This document shows, piece after piece, positions 24,598 to 35,480 of a stretch of 64,000 bases of DNA. The number at the start of each line of letters is the position of its first letter. The stretch's first letter is position 1. The stretch is from Conus ventricosus (Eukaryota; Mollusca; Gastropoda; Neogastropoda; Conidae), in assembly GCA_018398815.1 (NCBI GenBank), contig CM031616.1:75403369-75467368 (forward strand). The letters are read 5' to 3'. The translations under genes and the position numbers were made by a program. Below the pieces are notes generated by a model, which was given only the letters and a program-made list of their open reading frames with translations, was not told the DNA's origin and did no database searches.

Positions 24598-24983
24598 TTA
24601 CATATTGCTAGAACCTGTTCTGATCTGAGACATGCAGGACACTTTGTACCAACCCCCACACTGATGCCACTCATTTCCTAGCTAGAACCTGTTCTGATCT
24701 AACACCTGCAGGACACTTTGTACCAGCCCCCACACTAATGCCACTCATTTCCTAGCTAGAACCTGTTCTGATCTAACACCTGCAGGACACTTTGTACCAG
24801 CCCCCACACTGATACCACTCATTTCCTAGCTAGAACCTGTTCTGATCTAACACCTGCAGGACACTTTGTACCAACCCCCCCACTTATACCACTCATTTCC
24901 TAGCTAGAACCTGTTCTGATCTAACACCTGCAGGACATTTTGTACCAGCCCCCACACTGATGCCACTCATTTCCTAGCTGTGG
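24598..24983. repeat. 74-bp tandem repeat, 5 copies
   Basis: Units share CTAGAACCTGTTCTGATCT, AACACCTGCAGGACACTTTG and TACCAGCCCCCACACTGATG, ending CCACTCATTTC. Copies differ by a few bases. Intronic. Confidence 0.93.
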
Positions 24984-25086
24984 AGCCAGCAGGAGTCGGC
25001 CTTACCCCTCTGATACTTTCAAAATTAACAAGTGTGTTAAAACATTATTAGTATCATTGTCATTATTAAGAAGAGTACATACAGAC

Positions 25087-25360
25087 CAGCCGCTGTGGCG
25101 AAGTGGTTAGCGTCGTGGACTCCCGGTTGGGAGGTCGTGGGTTCGAATCCCATCCGAGTCAATGTGGGTTTTTCTGCCCCGACCGGCTCCTACCCAGAGT
25201 TGAGTTTGCTGCGGACTCAGTTGGGAAGACTGGGACCACACAGTCGAGTTTCATCCACTTAATGGATGCGTTTCTGAGAGTGTTGCTCAGATTTCCTGAC
25301 CAACAGTGCAGGTGCCTGTATCTTTCGGGCCTGGTTGACGCCGGGATATATTAGGAAAGG
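25087..25360 (+). mobile_element. tRNA-derived SINE-like element
   Basis: The head GCCGCTGTGGCGAAGTGGTTAG has an A-box match (TGGCGAAGTGG). About 45 bp later GGTTCGAATCC matches the B box of the Pol III promoter. The roughly 200-bp body that follows is not tRNA. The cloverleaf is imperfect and the head is embedded in a longer unit, as in SINEs. The end is not certain; no clear target duplication was found. Confidence 0.65.
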
Positions 25361-26120
25361 AAGCATAGAGAACAGCCCTGTCATATAGTCTCAGACCGAA
25401 ATGGAAATCTGTAGCATCATCTTAATCATCTTCATTCTCATCGATCAGCATTAAATTTTTTTTTTAAATGTCTCAAATACTGTGGCCCTTCATGCCCTGC
25501 TCTCATGGTGACCTCAATTTCGATGTCCTCTCCACGTCTGTGGCCTTGGTTTGGTTCCGTCAGGGTCACCGGTATCGGCGAGTCCATGGGGCTGTCGTTG
25601 GACGGACGTGGTGGCGCCCTCCGGAGGGAGAGCTCACTCACGCCGGCTCCGCGACTCAATGCATGGGGTATAGTCGTCGCTAGTAGGGGGCTTAGTAGGT
25701 GGCGTACATACATACATAACCTCTATCCTCACCAAGAAACTAAGCTTCAAACCCTTTAGAATCCAGGCTCTTGTTTACGCACCAGGCTGCCTACCTGGGT
25801 AGAGCCGACTGTAGAGCTGCCTGCTGGCGCTTCATTCCGTCATTTCCCATGTCGTTCAGTCAACATCGTTCATTCAGTTTTCTTTCTTCGTTCTATCAAT
25901 TTTTCACGCAGGTGCATGCTGTGTGTAACGTGTCATCCATACCAACAGCCAAACAGGCCGTCTCTTCGGAAAGTTGGTGATGGGATTTTATGTGTGTGCA
26001 AGATGTTATGCGTACGTTCACTCACAGAACCTCAGTTTATAGTCTCATTTCAAGGACTTCTGGGGAAGTGGGGTCAAAACAAATGTTCGCTCCAAGGGAA
26101 AAATCCCAATGTACTGAAGT

Positions 26121-26203
26121 GACCCATCTGAGATTTGAACCCACAAACTCAGGATCACCAAGATTACGAGTCCAGCATTCTACCAACTGAGCTATTCTGG
26201 CCC
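26121..26203 (-). mobile_element. tRNA-Thr-like sequence, probable SINE head
   Basis: On the minus strand it reads GGCCAGAATAGCTCAGTTGG (A box TAGCTCAGTTGG), then CTGGACTCGTAATC with a CGT anticodon loop, then GGGTTCAAATCTC (B box). The variable region is longer than in a normal tRNA and the acceptor arm pairs poorly. It is best read as a tRNA-derived SINE head or pseudogene whose body may extend towards 25900. Confidence 0.55.
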
Positions 26204-26269
26204 ACTCTGACATAATTCTACCTTCATCAACGATCTGTATTTTCCCAGAGCACCAATAAAATGAAAGAG

Positions 26270-26450
26270 GCTATAGCGGATAAATCAAGAAACTGTCAAA
26301 AAAATCAATACATGAGAAATGTTAAAAAGTTTAAAGTAATACATCCGCCAAACATGAACAAACGAATCACAAGACAAAACACGACGCGTTTCAACTTCTT
26401 AGGTCTTCTTCAGGCAAGATATATCATGAGAGTTCTCAGTCAGTGATGAT
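26270..26450. repeat. Dispersed repeat with hairpin-like end, copy 1
   Basis: Contains ATCCGCCAAACATGAACAAA and CGACGCGTTTCAACTTCTTA followed by GTCTTCTTCAGGC. A related segment occurs at 29484-29580. The GTTTC...CTTCTTCAG pattern recurs at ends of many marine invertebrate repeats. The family was not identified. Confidence 0.5.
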
Positions 26451-26485
26451 GTAGATCTGTCCTTTGCCTGACGTGGAGACGGCAG

Positions 26486-26634
26486 TTACCGTGGAAGCGG
26501 ATGTTGCACAGTTTGCACTGAAGCAGGAGCGTATGGACAACCTGGGTCAGTGGAAGCACACGGACGTCGCCAACCCAGAGTGGAACAAGCAGGCCCTGTC
26601 CTGGCCTGTCAAGCAGGACGGGGAGATCAATGAG
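26486..26634 (+). CDS. DCDC1: Exon of a DCDC1-like gene, third in window
   Basis: Acceptor GACGGCAG, then two bases and 49 codons ending in GAG before a GT donor. It reads VEADVAQFALKQERMDNL, GQWKHTDVANPEWNK and ALSWPVKQDGEINE. The GQWKH...NPEWNK...WPV..GE.NE pattern is very close to what I recall of vertebrate DCDC1, and is the main reason for the gene name. No search was run. Its start phase is incompatible with the exon at 23768-23919, so a small exon is missing (perhaps in collapsed repeats) or an indel is present. It ends in phase 0, matching the next exon. Confidence 0.78.
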
Positions 26635-26643
26635 GTGTGGTGT

Positions 26644-26697
<54 letters not shown>

Positions 26698-26868
26698 GTG
26701 TGTAGTGTGTGTGTGTGTGTGTGTGTAGTGTGTGTGTGTTTGTGTGTAGTGTGTGTTTGTGTGTGTGTGTGTGTATGTGTGTTTGTGTGTGTATGTGTCT
26801 GTGTTTGTGTGATCAGGAGTGTGTGTGTGTTTGTGTGTGGTCAGGAGTGTGTGTGTGTGTGTGTGTGT

Positions 26869-26916
<48 letters not shown>

Positions 26917-27081
26917 CGTGTGTATGGATGTGTGTGTATGTGTCTGTGTGTTTGTGTGTGGTCAGGAGTGTGTGTGTATGTGTATGTGCAAGCATGTGCG
27001 CATGCATGCATGCATGCGAGTGTGTGTATGTATGCCTGTTTGTGTGTGCATAGGTGTGCGTTAGTGCATGTGTGTGTGTGA

Positions 27082-27118
<37 letters not shown>
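26635..27118. repeat. GT microsatellite at an intron start
   Basis: GT repeats with ATGT and CTGT interruptions and a TGCATGCATGCATG patch near 27000. It begins at the donor of the exon, like the GT array at 23920. Confidence 0.96.
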
Positions 27119-27120
<2 letters not shown>

Positions 27121-27219
27121 AATTTGGTTGGTGCATGATTACAAAAATGTCCATGATAAAAAAAAAAGATAAAAATTAGATGTCTGTGACTTTATGTACA
27201 TTTTCATGATGTGTGACTT

Positions 27220-27221
<2 letters not shown>

Positions 27222-27267
<46 letters not shown>
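27222..27267. repeat. Run of 46 C
   Basis: An uninterrupted homopolymer, unusually long for genomic C and possibly an assembly artefact. Confidence 0.9.
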
Positions 27268-27492
27268 ACAAATGATTTGTTTGCCTGCTCTTCTCCACAG
27301 CCCTGATACGGCCCTGTGTGGTCGGCTGGGCTATAAGCAACATTCCCATTCACGGATCATTTCACAGACTTTCAGTTCAACAACTTTCTCATCAACATGA
27401 TCCTTCACAATGCAAAACACCCCCAGTTTCATCACACAAAGAAAATCATGCACCAAATGTCAGTATACAGTGGAATATGATTGGTTGAACAG

Positions 27493-27578
27493 AAATATGA
27501 CTGGCCAATGGAAGGCTTCCTGATGCCGTTTGCGCCCTCCCCTGCAGTCTTCTTCCAGAAAGGGCACTGGTTTCACAG
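27493..27578 (+). CDS. DCDC1: Exon of a DCDC1-like gene, fourth in window
   Basis: 28 codons plus two bases between an AG at 27491-27492 and a strong GTAAG donor. It reads KYDWPMEGFLMPFAPSPAVF and ends FQKGHWFH. It joins in phase with the preceding exon to give GEINE followed by KYDWPMEGF, which fits my recollection of the vertebrate protein. The chosen acceptor lacks a pyrimidine tract. A stronger alternative at 27547 (CTCCCCTGCAG) would give a 31-base exon but breaks phase. The donor lies directly against the first unit of the 60-bp array. Confidence 0.68.
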
Positions 27579-27582
27579 GTAA

Positions 27583-29352
27583 GCTGTCTTTTCAGTGCTG
27601 ATCTATACTTCTCTCATACTTACCACTGAGTCATGTTTCATTGCTGTCTTTTCAGTGCTGATCTATACTTCTCTCATACTTACCACTGAGTCATGTTTCA
27701 TTGCTGTCTTTTCAGTGCTGATCTATACTTCTCTCTTTCTTACCACTGAGTCATGTTTCATTGCTGTCTTTTCAGTGCTGATCTATACTTCTCTCTTACT
27801 TACCACTGAGTCATGTTTCATTGCTGTCTGTTCAGTGCTGATCTATACTTGTCTCTTACTTACCACTGAGTCATGTTTCATTGCTGTCTGTTCAGTGCTG
27901 ATCTATACTTCTCTCTTACTTACCACTGAGTCATGTTTCATTGCTGTCTGTTCAGTGCTGATCTATACTTCTCTCTACTTACCACTGAGTCATGTTTCAT
28001 TGCTGTCTTTCAGTGCTGATCTATACTTCTCTCTTACTTACCACTGAGTCATGTTTCATTGCTGTCTTTTCAGTGCTGATCTATACTTCTCTCTTACTTA
28101 CCACTGAGTCATGTTTCATTGCTGTCTTTTCAGTGCTGATCTATACTTCTCTCTTACTTACCACTGAGTCATGTTTCATTGCTGTCTTTTCAGTGCTGAT
28201 CTATACTTCTCTTTTACTTACCACTGAGTCATGTTTCATTGCTGTCTTTTCAGTGCTGATCTATACTTCTCTCTTACTTACCACTGAGTCATGGTTCATT
28301 GCTGTCTTTTCAGTGCTGATCTATACTTCTCTCATACTCACCACTGAGTCATGTTTCATTGCTGTCTTTTCAGTGCTAATCTATACTTCTCTCTTACTTA
28401 CCACTGAGTCATGTTTCATTGCTGTCTTTTCAGTGCTGATCTATACTTCTCTCTTACTTACCACTGAGTCATGTTTCATTGCTGTCTTTTCAGTGCTGAT
28501 CTATACTTCTCTCTTACTTACCACTGAGTCATGTTTCATTGCTGTCTTTTCAGTGCTGATCTATACTTCTCTCATACTCACCACTGAGTCATGTTTCATT
28601 GCTGTCTTTTCAGTGCTAATCTATACTTCTCTCTTACTTACCACTGAGTCATGTTTCATTGCTGTCTTTTCAGTGCTGATCTATACTTCTCTCATACTTA
28701 CCACTGAGTCATGTTTCATTGCTGTCTTTTCAGTGCTGATCTATACTTCTCTCTTACTTACCACTGAGTCATGTTTCATTGCTGTCTTTTCAGTGCTGAT
28801 CTATACTTCTCTCATACTCACCACTGAGTCATGTTTCATTGCTGTCTTTTCAGTGCTAATCTATACTTCTCTCTTACTTACCACTGAGTCATCTTTCATT
28901 GCTGTCTTTTCAGTACTGATCTATACTTCTCTCATACTTACCACTGAGTCATGGTTTCATTGCTGTCTTTTCAGTGCTGATCTATACTTCTCTCATACTT
29001 ACCACTGAGTCATGTTCATTGCTGTCTTTTCAGTGCTGATCTATACTTCTCTCTTACTTACCACTGAGTCATGTTTCATTGCTGTCTTTTCAGTGCTGAT
29101 CTATACTTCTCTCATACTCACCACTGAGTCATGTTTCATTGCTGTCTTTTCAGTGCTAATCTATACTTCTCTCTTACTTACCACTGAGTCATGTTTCATT
29201 GCTGTCTTTTCAGTGCTGATCTATACTTCTCTCATACTTACCACTGAGTCATGTTTCATTGCTGTCTTTTCAGTGCTGATCTATACTTCTCTCTTACTTA
29301 CCACTGAGTCATGTTTCATTGCTGTCTTTTCAGTGCTGATCTATACTTCTCT
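27583..29352. repeat. 60-bp intronic minisatellite, about 30 copies
   Basis: Units of 60 bp contain TGCTGATCTATACTTCTCTC, TTACTTACCACTGAGTCATG and TTTCATTGCTGTCTTTTCAG. Copies are more than 95 percent alike, with subtypes CTCATACTTACC, CTCTTACTTACC and CTCATACTCACC that alternate in a higher-order pattern after 28320. Each unit carries CTGTCTTTTCAG, a good 3' splice-acceptor match. The array begins at the intron donor. Its 20-residue open frame is repeat-derived. Confidence 0.96.
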
Positions 29353-29483
29353 GTATACTTACCAGCAAGTTATCCGCTTCTCATGGACAGCTTCAGTGCT
29401 GTATTCCACCCTTTGTCTCTCAGTTAGTTGCAAGTGAGGCCGACTGCAGGCGGGATCCAAAACAAAAATCTAAAAAAGTGTTT

Positions 29484-29580
29484 TGAAATAACTCCGCCAA
29501 ATAATATGGACAAACGAATTACACGCCCCCCCCCCCCCCACCAAACAGGTTTTCGACCTCTTGACTTCTTCAGACAAAAA
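29484..29580. repeat. Dispersed repeat with hairpin-like end, copy 2
   Basis: Shares CCGCCAAAnAnnATGnACAAACGAAT and GTTTCGACCTCTT...CTTCTTCAGAC with 26345-26416. A run of 13 C is inserted between the two shared blocks. Confidence 0.5.
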
Positions 29581-30468
29581 TAGGAATACCTAGGAAACGA
29601 ACAGGAAGAACAAGAGTGATAGCTCATCTCCTTTTCAGCGCTTATCTTGTGTCGAATTTGAAAGATACGTGTTGCCTTGTTCTTCATTTTCGTTGTGCTG
29701 CCTGCGGCGCCAGCCCACTGAGACGCCACGGCATTTAGTTTGTTGGCTCAACGCTTTGCTTTAGTACCCCAGCTAGGACTAACGAGTCCGCCACCGCAGT
29801 GCCAGACGCGATTCTTTGTCAGCGATGACGCTGTGAGAGTGTTTTGGACGCTTCGAGACTTGTGCAAATCATTAAGTTATATTTCTGTACAGAGGTTTAG
29901 ACTATAATTCTGTACGAGAGCAATAGCGCAGTGAGTACTTGAGAGTGTGACAAAAAGCTGGCATTTCGCTCTATCTGGGGTACATAATAAGTTCGTGTTT
30001 TAAAACTTTTCTGACAGAACTTTGCGACCGGCAAAACCTTATAGGCCAAGCTGCGCTCGGGGGGGCCTACGCGCGTGGCATCGTTGGGCCTGATGTGCTG
30101 GCTGATGCGCTTGTGAGTCGAAGTAGGCCAGGCGTTGGCAGAATCTTTGTGAATGAAAGTTAGTTTGCTTTTGTAAAGGGCGCACGTATTTACACCGTTG
30201 ATATATATACATATTTCTTCATTGTTGTACATTTTATCATTGTACTATGGTTGCATGTAGAGCAACGTAGGCTAATTAAAGGGAAGAGAGGGAATAACAT
30301 AAGTACTACAAGCAAAATTATACTACTGATAACAGTAATGGTTAGTAGCATTAAAAAATAATAAGTGATAATTATCATAATTAAAATAATACTTCATTTT
30401 CCAATCACTACTACTTTTTCTATCGGCAATTCAAATTAAAGTGTGTTGTTGGTAGTCCATTAGGGTCG

Positions 30469-30470
<2 letters not shown>
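29581..30470. other. Intronic spacer, no feature recognised
   Basis: Unique AT-rich sequence; both strands were read and no coding domain, RNA gene or repeat was recognised. Confidence 0.55.
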
Positions 30471-30473
<3 letters not shown>

Positions 30474-30511
<38 letters not shown>

Positions 30512-30585
30512 GTGTGTGTGTGCGTGCTGGTGCGTGCGTGTGGGCGTGCGTGCGTGCATTGGTGGTGTGTGTGTGTGTGTGAGAG
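30474..30585. repeat. GT microsatellite
   Basis: Interrupted GT/GC repeats. Confidence 0.95.
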
Positions 30586-31150
30586 GAGGAGGACGAGATT
30601 TGTTGAAATGAAAAAGCATACCTAAGTAAGTCCCAATTGGACACTCAAAATCAATTATGTACATAATCTTCCTATAGAACGTAAGAGCATTTTTATATGT
30701 TACTTTCAAGTTGACATATGTCATGATACAAGTTGAATTGCAATGTTTGTAATGGGAGGTATATAATAGCTAGATAATTGACATTTATTTCCAAGATTAT
30801 GCATATATTTGATAATATAGGTTTTAACATTATTTCATTAAGTGAGAGTAACTACTGAACCATCAACTATGTTTTGTTTTAGATTTTTTATTCAAGGGAA
30901 AGTGTACTTCATGTTAAAGTGTGGGGGTGGGGGACGGGGTGGGGGTGGGCGTTTGAGAGAGGAGAGGGGCCCCGCCCCCCCCAGCCTGTCAGTTCACACT
31001 AATACTCTGTAACAACACGCCGCTGATTGAGAGTTGTAGGACACACCACGAGACAGGTGGCCGACAAGGCAGTTTGTGTTGTGTTTAAAAGTGTTAGTGA
31101 ACAGTTTATGTGATGAGAGTGGGATCTTGGACACAGACCATGGCTTTAAT
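30586..31150. other. Intronic spacer, no gene
   Basis: AT-rich unique sequence with a G-rich patch at about 30920-30985. Confidence 0.55.
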
Positions 31151-31159
31151 ACAAGGGTC

Positions 31160-31524
31160 GTGAGTTACACTGTGTGTGTGTGTGCGCTGCGTGCAGAGTT
31201 CGCGTGCGTGCGAGTGTGTGAGTGTGTGCGTTTGTGTGTGTGTGTGTGTGTGTGTCTTGCTCTGTGTGTGTGTGTGTGTGGGTGTGTGTTTGGTGTGATC
31301 GTTTTGTTCTGTTAAGTCATGCATGCACGTCAGTTTCCTATTCAGTTTTTCGCTCTCTTCTCTATCCTCTTCTCTCTCTCTCTCTTTCTCTCTCTCTTCT
31401 TCTCCTCCCCCCCCCCCCCCCCCCCCCCTCCCCCCCTCTCTCTGTCCTCTCTCTCTCTCCCTCCCTCCCCTCCCCCCCAGACCCACCTCAGTCTCGTATG
31501 CCGTGTGCCGTGTATATGTTGTGG

Positions 31525-31555
<31 letters not shown>

Positions 31556-31640
31556 TTGTGTGTGTGTGTGTTGTGTGTATCTGTTTTGTTCTGTGAAAGT
31601 TCATGCATGCCGTCAGTTTCAGTTCAGTTTTCTCTCTCTC

Positions 31641-31675
<35 letters not shown>

Positions 31676-32169
31676 TTCTCTCTCTCTCTCCGCCTCAGAC
31701 TGTATGCTGTGTGCCTTTTGTATATGTAAGTTTTAGTGTGTGTGTGTGTGTGTGTGTGGGTGTTGGTGTGTGTGTGTGAACTGTGTGTGTGTGTGAGAGA
31801 AGAAGCGAGGAGTGTGTGGTGTGTGTGTGTGTGTGTGTGTGTGTGGTGAGGAGAGAGAGAGATGAGAGAGAGAGAGGAGTGATTGTTCAGTTATGAGTGC
31901 AAGCCATTGTTCATGTGAAACATTTTCTCTTGATCAGTGCTTTTATTGATTTTGATGTACAAAGCTATCTGTGCATGTCAAGTTCTTCATATATGTATAT
32001 AATCAGTCCTCCCTCCCCACTCACTCTCCTCCCCTCTCTCTCTCCTCTGCATGCTTTTATTGATTTTGTGTGTTCAAGGATCTCGTGCATGTTCTGTTTC
32101 TTTATGTATTTATTCTCCAAACAGTCATCCTCCCCACCCCAATCTCCCCCTCCCTTTCTCTTTGTCGGA

Positions 32170-32218
<49 letters not shown>

Positions 32219-32486
32219 ACTCTCTCTCTCTCTCTCTCTCTTGTTTTTGCATGCGAGCCGGTGTACACTGTGCATGTGTTCTTTCTTCCTATTGATTTTA
32301 TATGTGGTAACGTTGCGTGCAGTGTCTTGTGCAGTCATGTTTATCACCCCCAATTATCCCCTCTCTTTCTCTATTCTCTCTCTCTCTCTTCTCCTCTCTC
32401 TCTCTCTCTCTCTCCTCTCTTCTCTCTCTCTCACAGACAACACACGACACACACACACACACAGACACACACACCACCAACACACA

Positions 32487-32517
<31 letters not shown>

Positions 32518-32545
32518 CATACACACACACACCACACCAAACCAT
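31160..32545. repeat. Degenerate long-period tandem repeat of GT, CT and spacer modules
   Basis: GT and CT microsatellites alternate with related spacers. CATGCATGCACGTCAGTTTC (31320) matches CATGCATGCCGTCAGTTTCA (31604). GCTTTTATTGATTTTGATGT (31941) matches GCTTTTATTGATTTTGTGTG (32052), and CCTATTGATTTTATATGTGG (32289) is related. A multi-module unit was therefore duplicated and has decayed. Confidence 0.75.
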
Positions 32546-33900
32546 AGACTTTGGGTTGCAGCAGTGTTTCGTCAAGCGTGGTCTTGTTTTTGTTCTGTTT
32601 TTTCCATTAGTTCGGCTGTTAAAAGTTCATACTAAACCACATCTGTAATGTTAATAATCATAACTGAGGGTATTGACGGTAAGTTTTGCTTTTATGTACA
32701 TATTGTGATCTAGTGCGCGCGAAAGTGTGATTGCGTATACTGGGCGCATGTGTGTGTGTTGTGTGTGTGTGTGTGTGCAGTGTGTTGTGTGTCGTGCGCT
32801 GCTGCGGCGCGCACGCGTAGTGCGTTGCGTTCGGTGTTGTGTAAGAATTCAAAGCGCTTCTGAACAGTACTTCGTTTCCGTCTCGCGAAGGATGGTTGAA
32901 TCTGTCTGCACTTGACGTCACTAATAACCTTCGCAGAAAGCGCTCACAGGGTGTTGTGGACAGAGACAATTCCGCTTTTCTCGGTGTACCCTCCCCTAGC
33001 TGTGTGCAGTCGTTGTGTAAACATTGGTCAGCTATAGGCGCGATACAGACACCAAAGCAGTGTGTAGTTCTGCTATTCTCCACGCTTTCAGTACAAGCGC
33101 GAGAAGCCCCTTCGGCCCTTATCTCCTGACACTCTAGGGTGTCAGATACAAGACCGCTAACAGTAACAGACCCGGCTGGTTGGGTGCGCGTGCACAATTT
33201 GTTTCTTCTGCTTTTCCGTCTCACGCTTTTGAAGAATTTGACTCAAGCGACTTAATGCAGCAGTCAGAACTGCCGTGCTGAGTGTTGTGTGTCTTGCCTG
33301 AAGAGGATCTCAGAGGTCTACATGCGTCATGTTTTGTCTTGTGATTCGTTGTCCATGTTGTTTGGCAGAGTTATTTCAAACACTGTTTAAGATTTGTTCT
33401 CAGTTGTGTACAACAGGGCAGGGATGGTGCAGTTATGCAGTCCATCTTCAAACGCTGCAGGACATTTCTTTTTTGTCAAACATTTTTATCCGTAAAAATA
33501 TCTTTTTTGAAAAATCCATACACATTTTTAGATTCAGATTTACATGTGTGAACCAAGCCTCATCAGAAGAGTGAGCAGTGTGTGTGATGTGAAAGAAGAG
33601 ACTGTTGACGTTTCTGCTGTGGCACTTGCATCAGTGCATTCTGGGAAAGATCCATATTACAAACCGGGCTGAAAGGCAGTCCAGTACGGCTGGAGGCAGG
33701 TGCAGCCAAAATTACAGATGAAAACATGGCTGCATTATCAATGATTAAGATTTGCTTCTTCTTGCTTGGTTGGGGAAGTACAGAGATTGAGCATGCAGGT
33801 GGTGAAACCAAAAGGAGCTTAAACATGTTGAGCTTGTAGAGCTGTGAGCCAGTGTGGTCTGTACCCAAGAAAGGGCTAAAAAAAAAAAAAAGGGAGAAGA
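32546..33900. other. Intronic spacer, partly CpG-rich, no gene
   Basis: 32700-33240 has more CG dinucleotides than its surroundings. A 188-codon minus-strand frame crosses it but ends in CA-repeat-derived threonine/histidine and shows no domain. I see nothing else. Confidence 0.5.
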
Positions 33901-33914
33901 AAAAAACGAAGAAA

Positions 33915-34140
33915 TACCTTGGAGAAGAACTCATGGTGTATCGGATATAACGCTAAGGGAGCTTACTCCTCGCAAAGTTTAAGGAGATAGCTCCAGACCT
34001 GCTTACCCCATGATTTACAAACAAAAAACCTTGGAGAAAAAACTCATGATGTATCAGGTACAACATCCTGCTAAGGGAGCTTACTCTTCTCAATGTTTAA
34101 TTAAGGAGGAAGCTCCAGACCCGCTTACCCACATGATTTT
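33915..34140. repeat. 110-bp sequence duplicated in tandem
   Basis: Two adjacent copies (about 33915-34022 and 34028-34140) share ACCTTGGAGAA, AACTCATGnTGTATC, CTAAGGGAGCTTACTC, AGCTCCAGACC and CGCTTACCC. They differ by about 15 percent. Confidence 0.8.
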
Positions 34141-34700
34141 GCCACGCTTTGTACACATGTTCAGCGAAAATACGAGAAGAAAAAAAAAGAGAAAAATGTC
34201 AAAAAAGAACATCTGGAGATGAAATTCTTGAGCAGTACTTGCACTTGCGGAGTCAACCAAAGTGTGTCTTGATGTGCTTTGGCCATAGGACAACAACTGT
34301 CGGTAACTCTCATGCATGAAATCTGGCCAGGCTGTGTTCGCTTCTTCAAGTGCACGCCGATATGTAGGAACCACAGCGGCGCGACTACAGGCCCCCAAAT
34401 GATGGGGCTGCCTTTGGAAGGGGTGTAATGTGGTGTTAGTTTTGTGGATGCGTTTACTGACTTTGATTCATTTTGATGAATAACATGGACCAGTTGTTTG
34501 CGTGGTTTTTGCATGTTCACACCTATGTTTAAGTCAATCCATTTTACTACAACTGAGACAAACACCTTTGTTTTAAAACATTTTATCATAGATACATTAG
34601 GTTAAAAAAGAAATTCTAGCGCAAAGGGAACCAATGTTACCTTCATTGCTCATTCAGAAGTATGTTAATGAGTCTGACAGAACATTGTCGCATTCAGAGA

Positions 34701-34735
<35 letters not shown>

Positions 34736-35257
34736 AACTGAAAGGCTCAGACTTGATAAAATGAAAGACTTTAAGGTAAAAATAAAACCAAACAAAGCAC
34801 GCACAAAAAAGTGCCAAACAGAAGCTTACAGACTTTGATAAGCTAATGGAAAACTTCAGAGTGTCTAAAGTATGCTGTTTTTTTTGTTTTTGTATGGTTG
34901 TCCTTTAGTATGAAAAAAACTCCAGTGTACAAGCAGAAACATCTTTACATAGTACATCGATCTTGCTGTGTAATCATCATTTTGTTCCCACTTCATGGAC
35001 TCAACAGAATGACTGAACTGTAAGGTAAAAAAAAAAAAGGTTAGTTTACCAAAGTCTGCATTTTAGTAACCCCAAAGTAAGCTCTTTTGTATGAAAGTGG
35101 AGGGTAGAGACATTTATAGAGAACAACACAGATCAATACTTTTTGTGGAGAGCCTGCTAGAAATATCAGATTTCAGGTTTCTTTTTATGTTTTGGGGGAT
35201 AGGTTGCTGTCGATGATTGATCCGTTAATCTCAGTGTGTGACTGACGTTTGCTGCAG
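34141..35257. other. Intronic spacer with a short GA repeat
   Basis: AT-rich unique sequence. GA repeats lie at 34697-34732. No gene recognised. Confidence 0.55.
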
Positions 35258-35342
35258 TGTTGCCTGCCCGTCTGTCGGTGGTGAAGAACGGAGAGGCAGC
35301 ACCGCTGGAGCCGTCACTGTGGTGGGGCCCAATCTGACTTCG
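35258..35342 (+). CDS. DCDC1: Putative exon of a DCDC1-like gene with doublecortin-like motif
   Basis: An acceptor (GTTTGCTGCAG) and a donor (GGTGAGCAG) bracket 85 bases rich in GC. One frame begins LPARLSVVKNGE, like the start of a doublecortin domain (hydrophobic strand followed by NGE). The frame that is in phase with the exon ending at 27578 ends GAVTVVGPNLTS, also doublecortin-like. The two halves are in different frames, so a one-base error or true frameshift lies between them. Doublecortin domains bind microtubules. Lower certainty than the upstream exons because of the break. Confidence 0.55.
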
Positions 35343-35367
35343 GTGAGCAGCTTGTGTATTGTTTGTG

Positions 35368-35368
<1 letters not shown>

Positions 35369-35428
<60 letters not shown>

Positions 35429-35480
35429 TGTGTTTGTGTGCATGTGTGTGTATGTGCATGCGTGTGCGTGTGTGTGTGTC
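35369..35480. repeat. GT microsatellite at an intron start
   Basis: About 60 bp of pure GT then interrupted GT, beginning 27 bp after the donor. Confidence 0.96.

Noticed and set aside
25087..25160. Functional tRNA gene
   Set aside because: Boxes A and B are present but the stems pair poorly and the unit continues into a SINE body.
27595..29437. Open frames of 150, 338 and 141 codons with a 20-residue repeat
   Set aside because: They are the 60-bp minisatellite read through. They begin after a splice donor and contain no non-repeat domain.
32658..33224. 188-codon minus-strand open frame
   Set aside because: No domain; the N-terminal part is arbitrary and the C-terminal part is CA-repeat translation.
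33329..33574. 81-codon plus-strand open frame as exon
   Set aside because: AT-rich, no splice pair and no similarity to the DCDC1-like exons.
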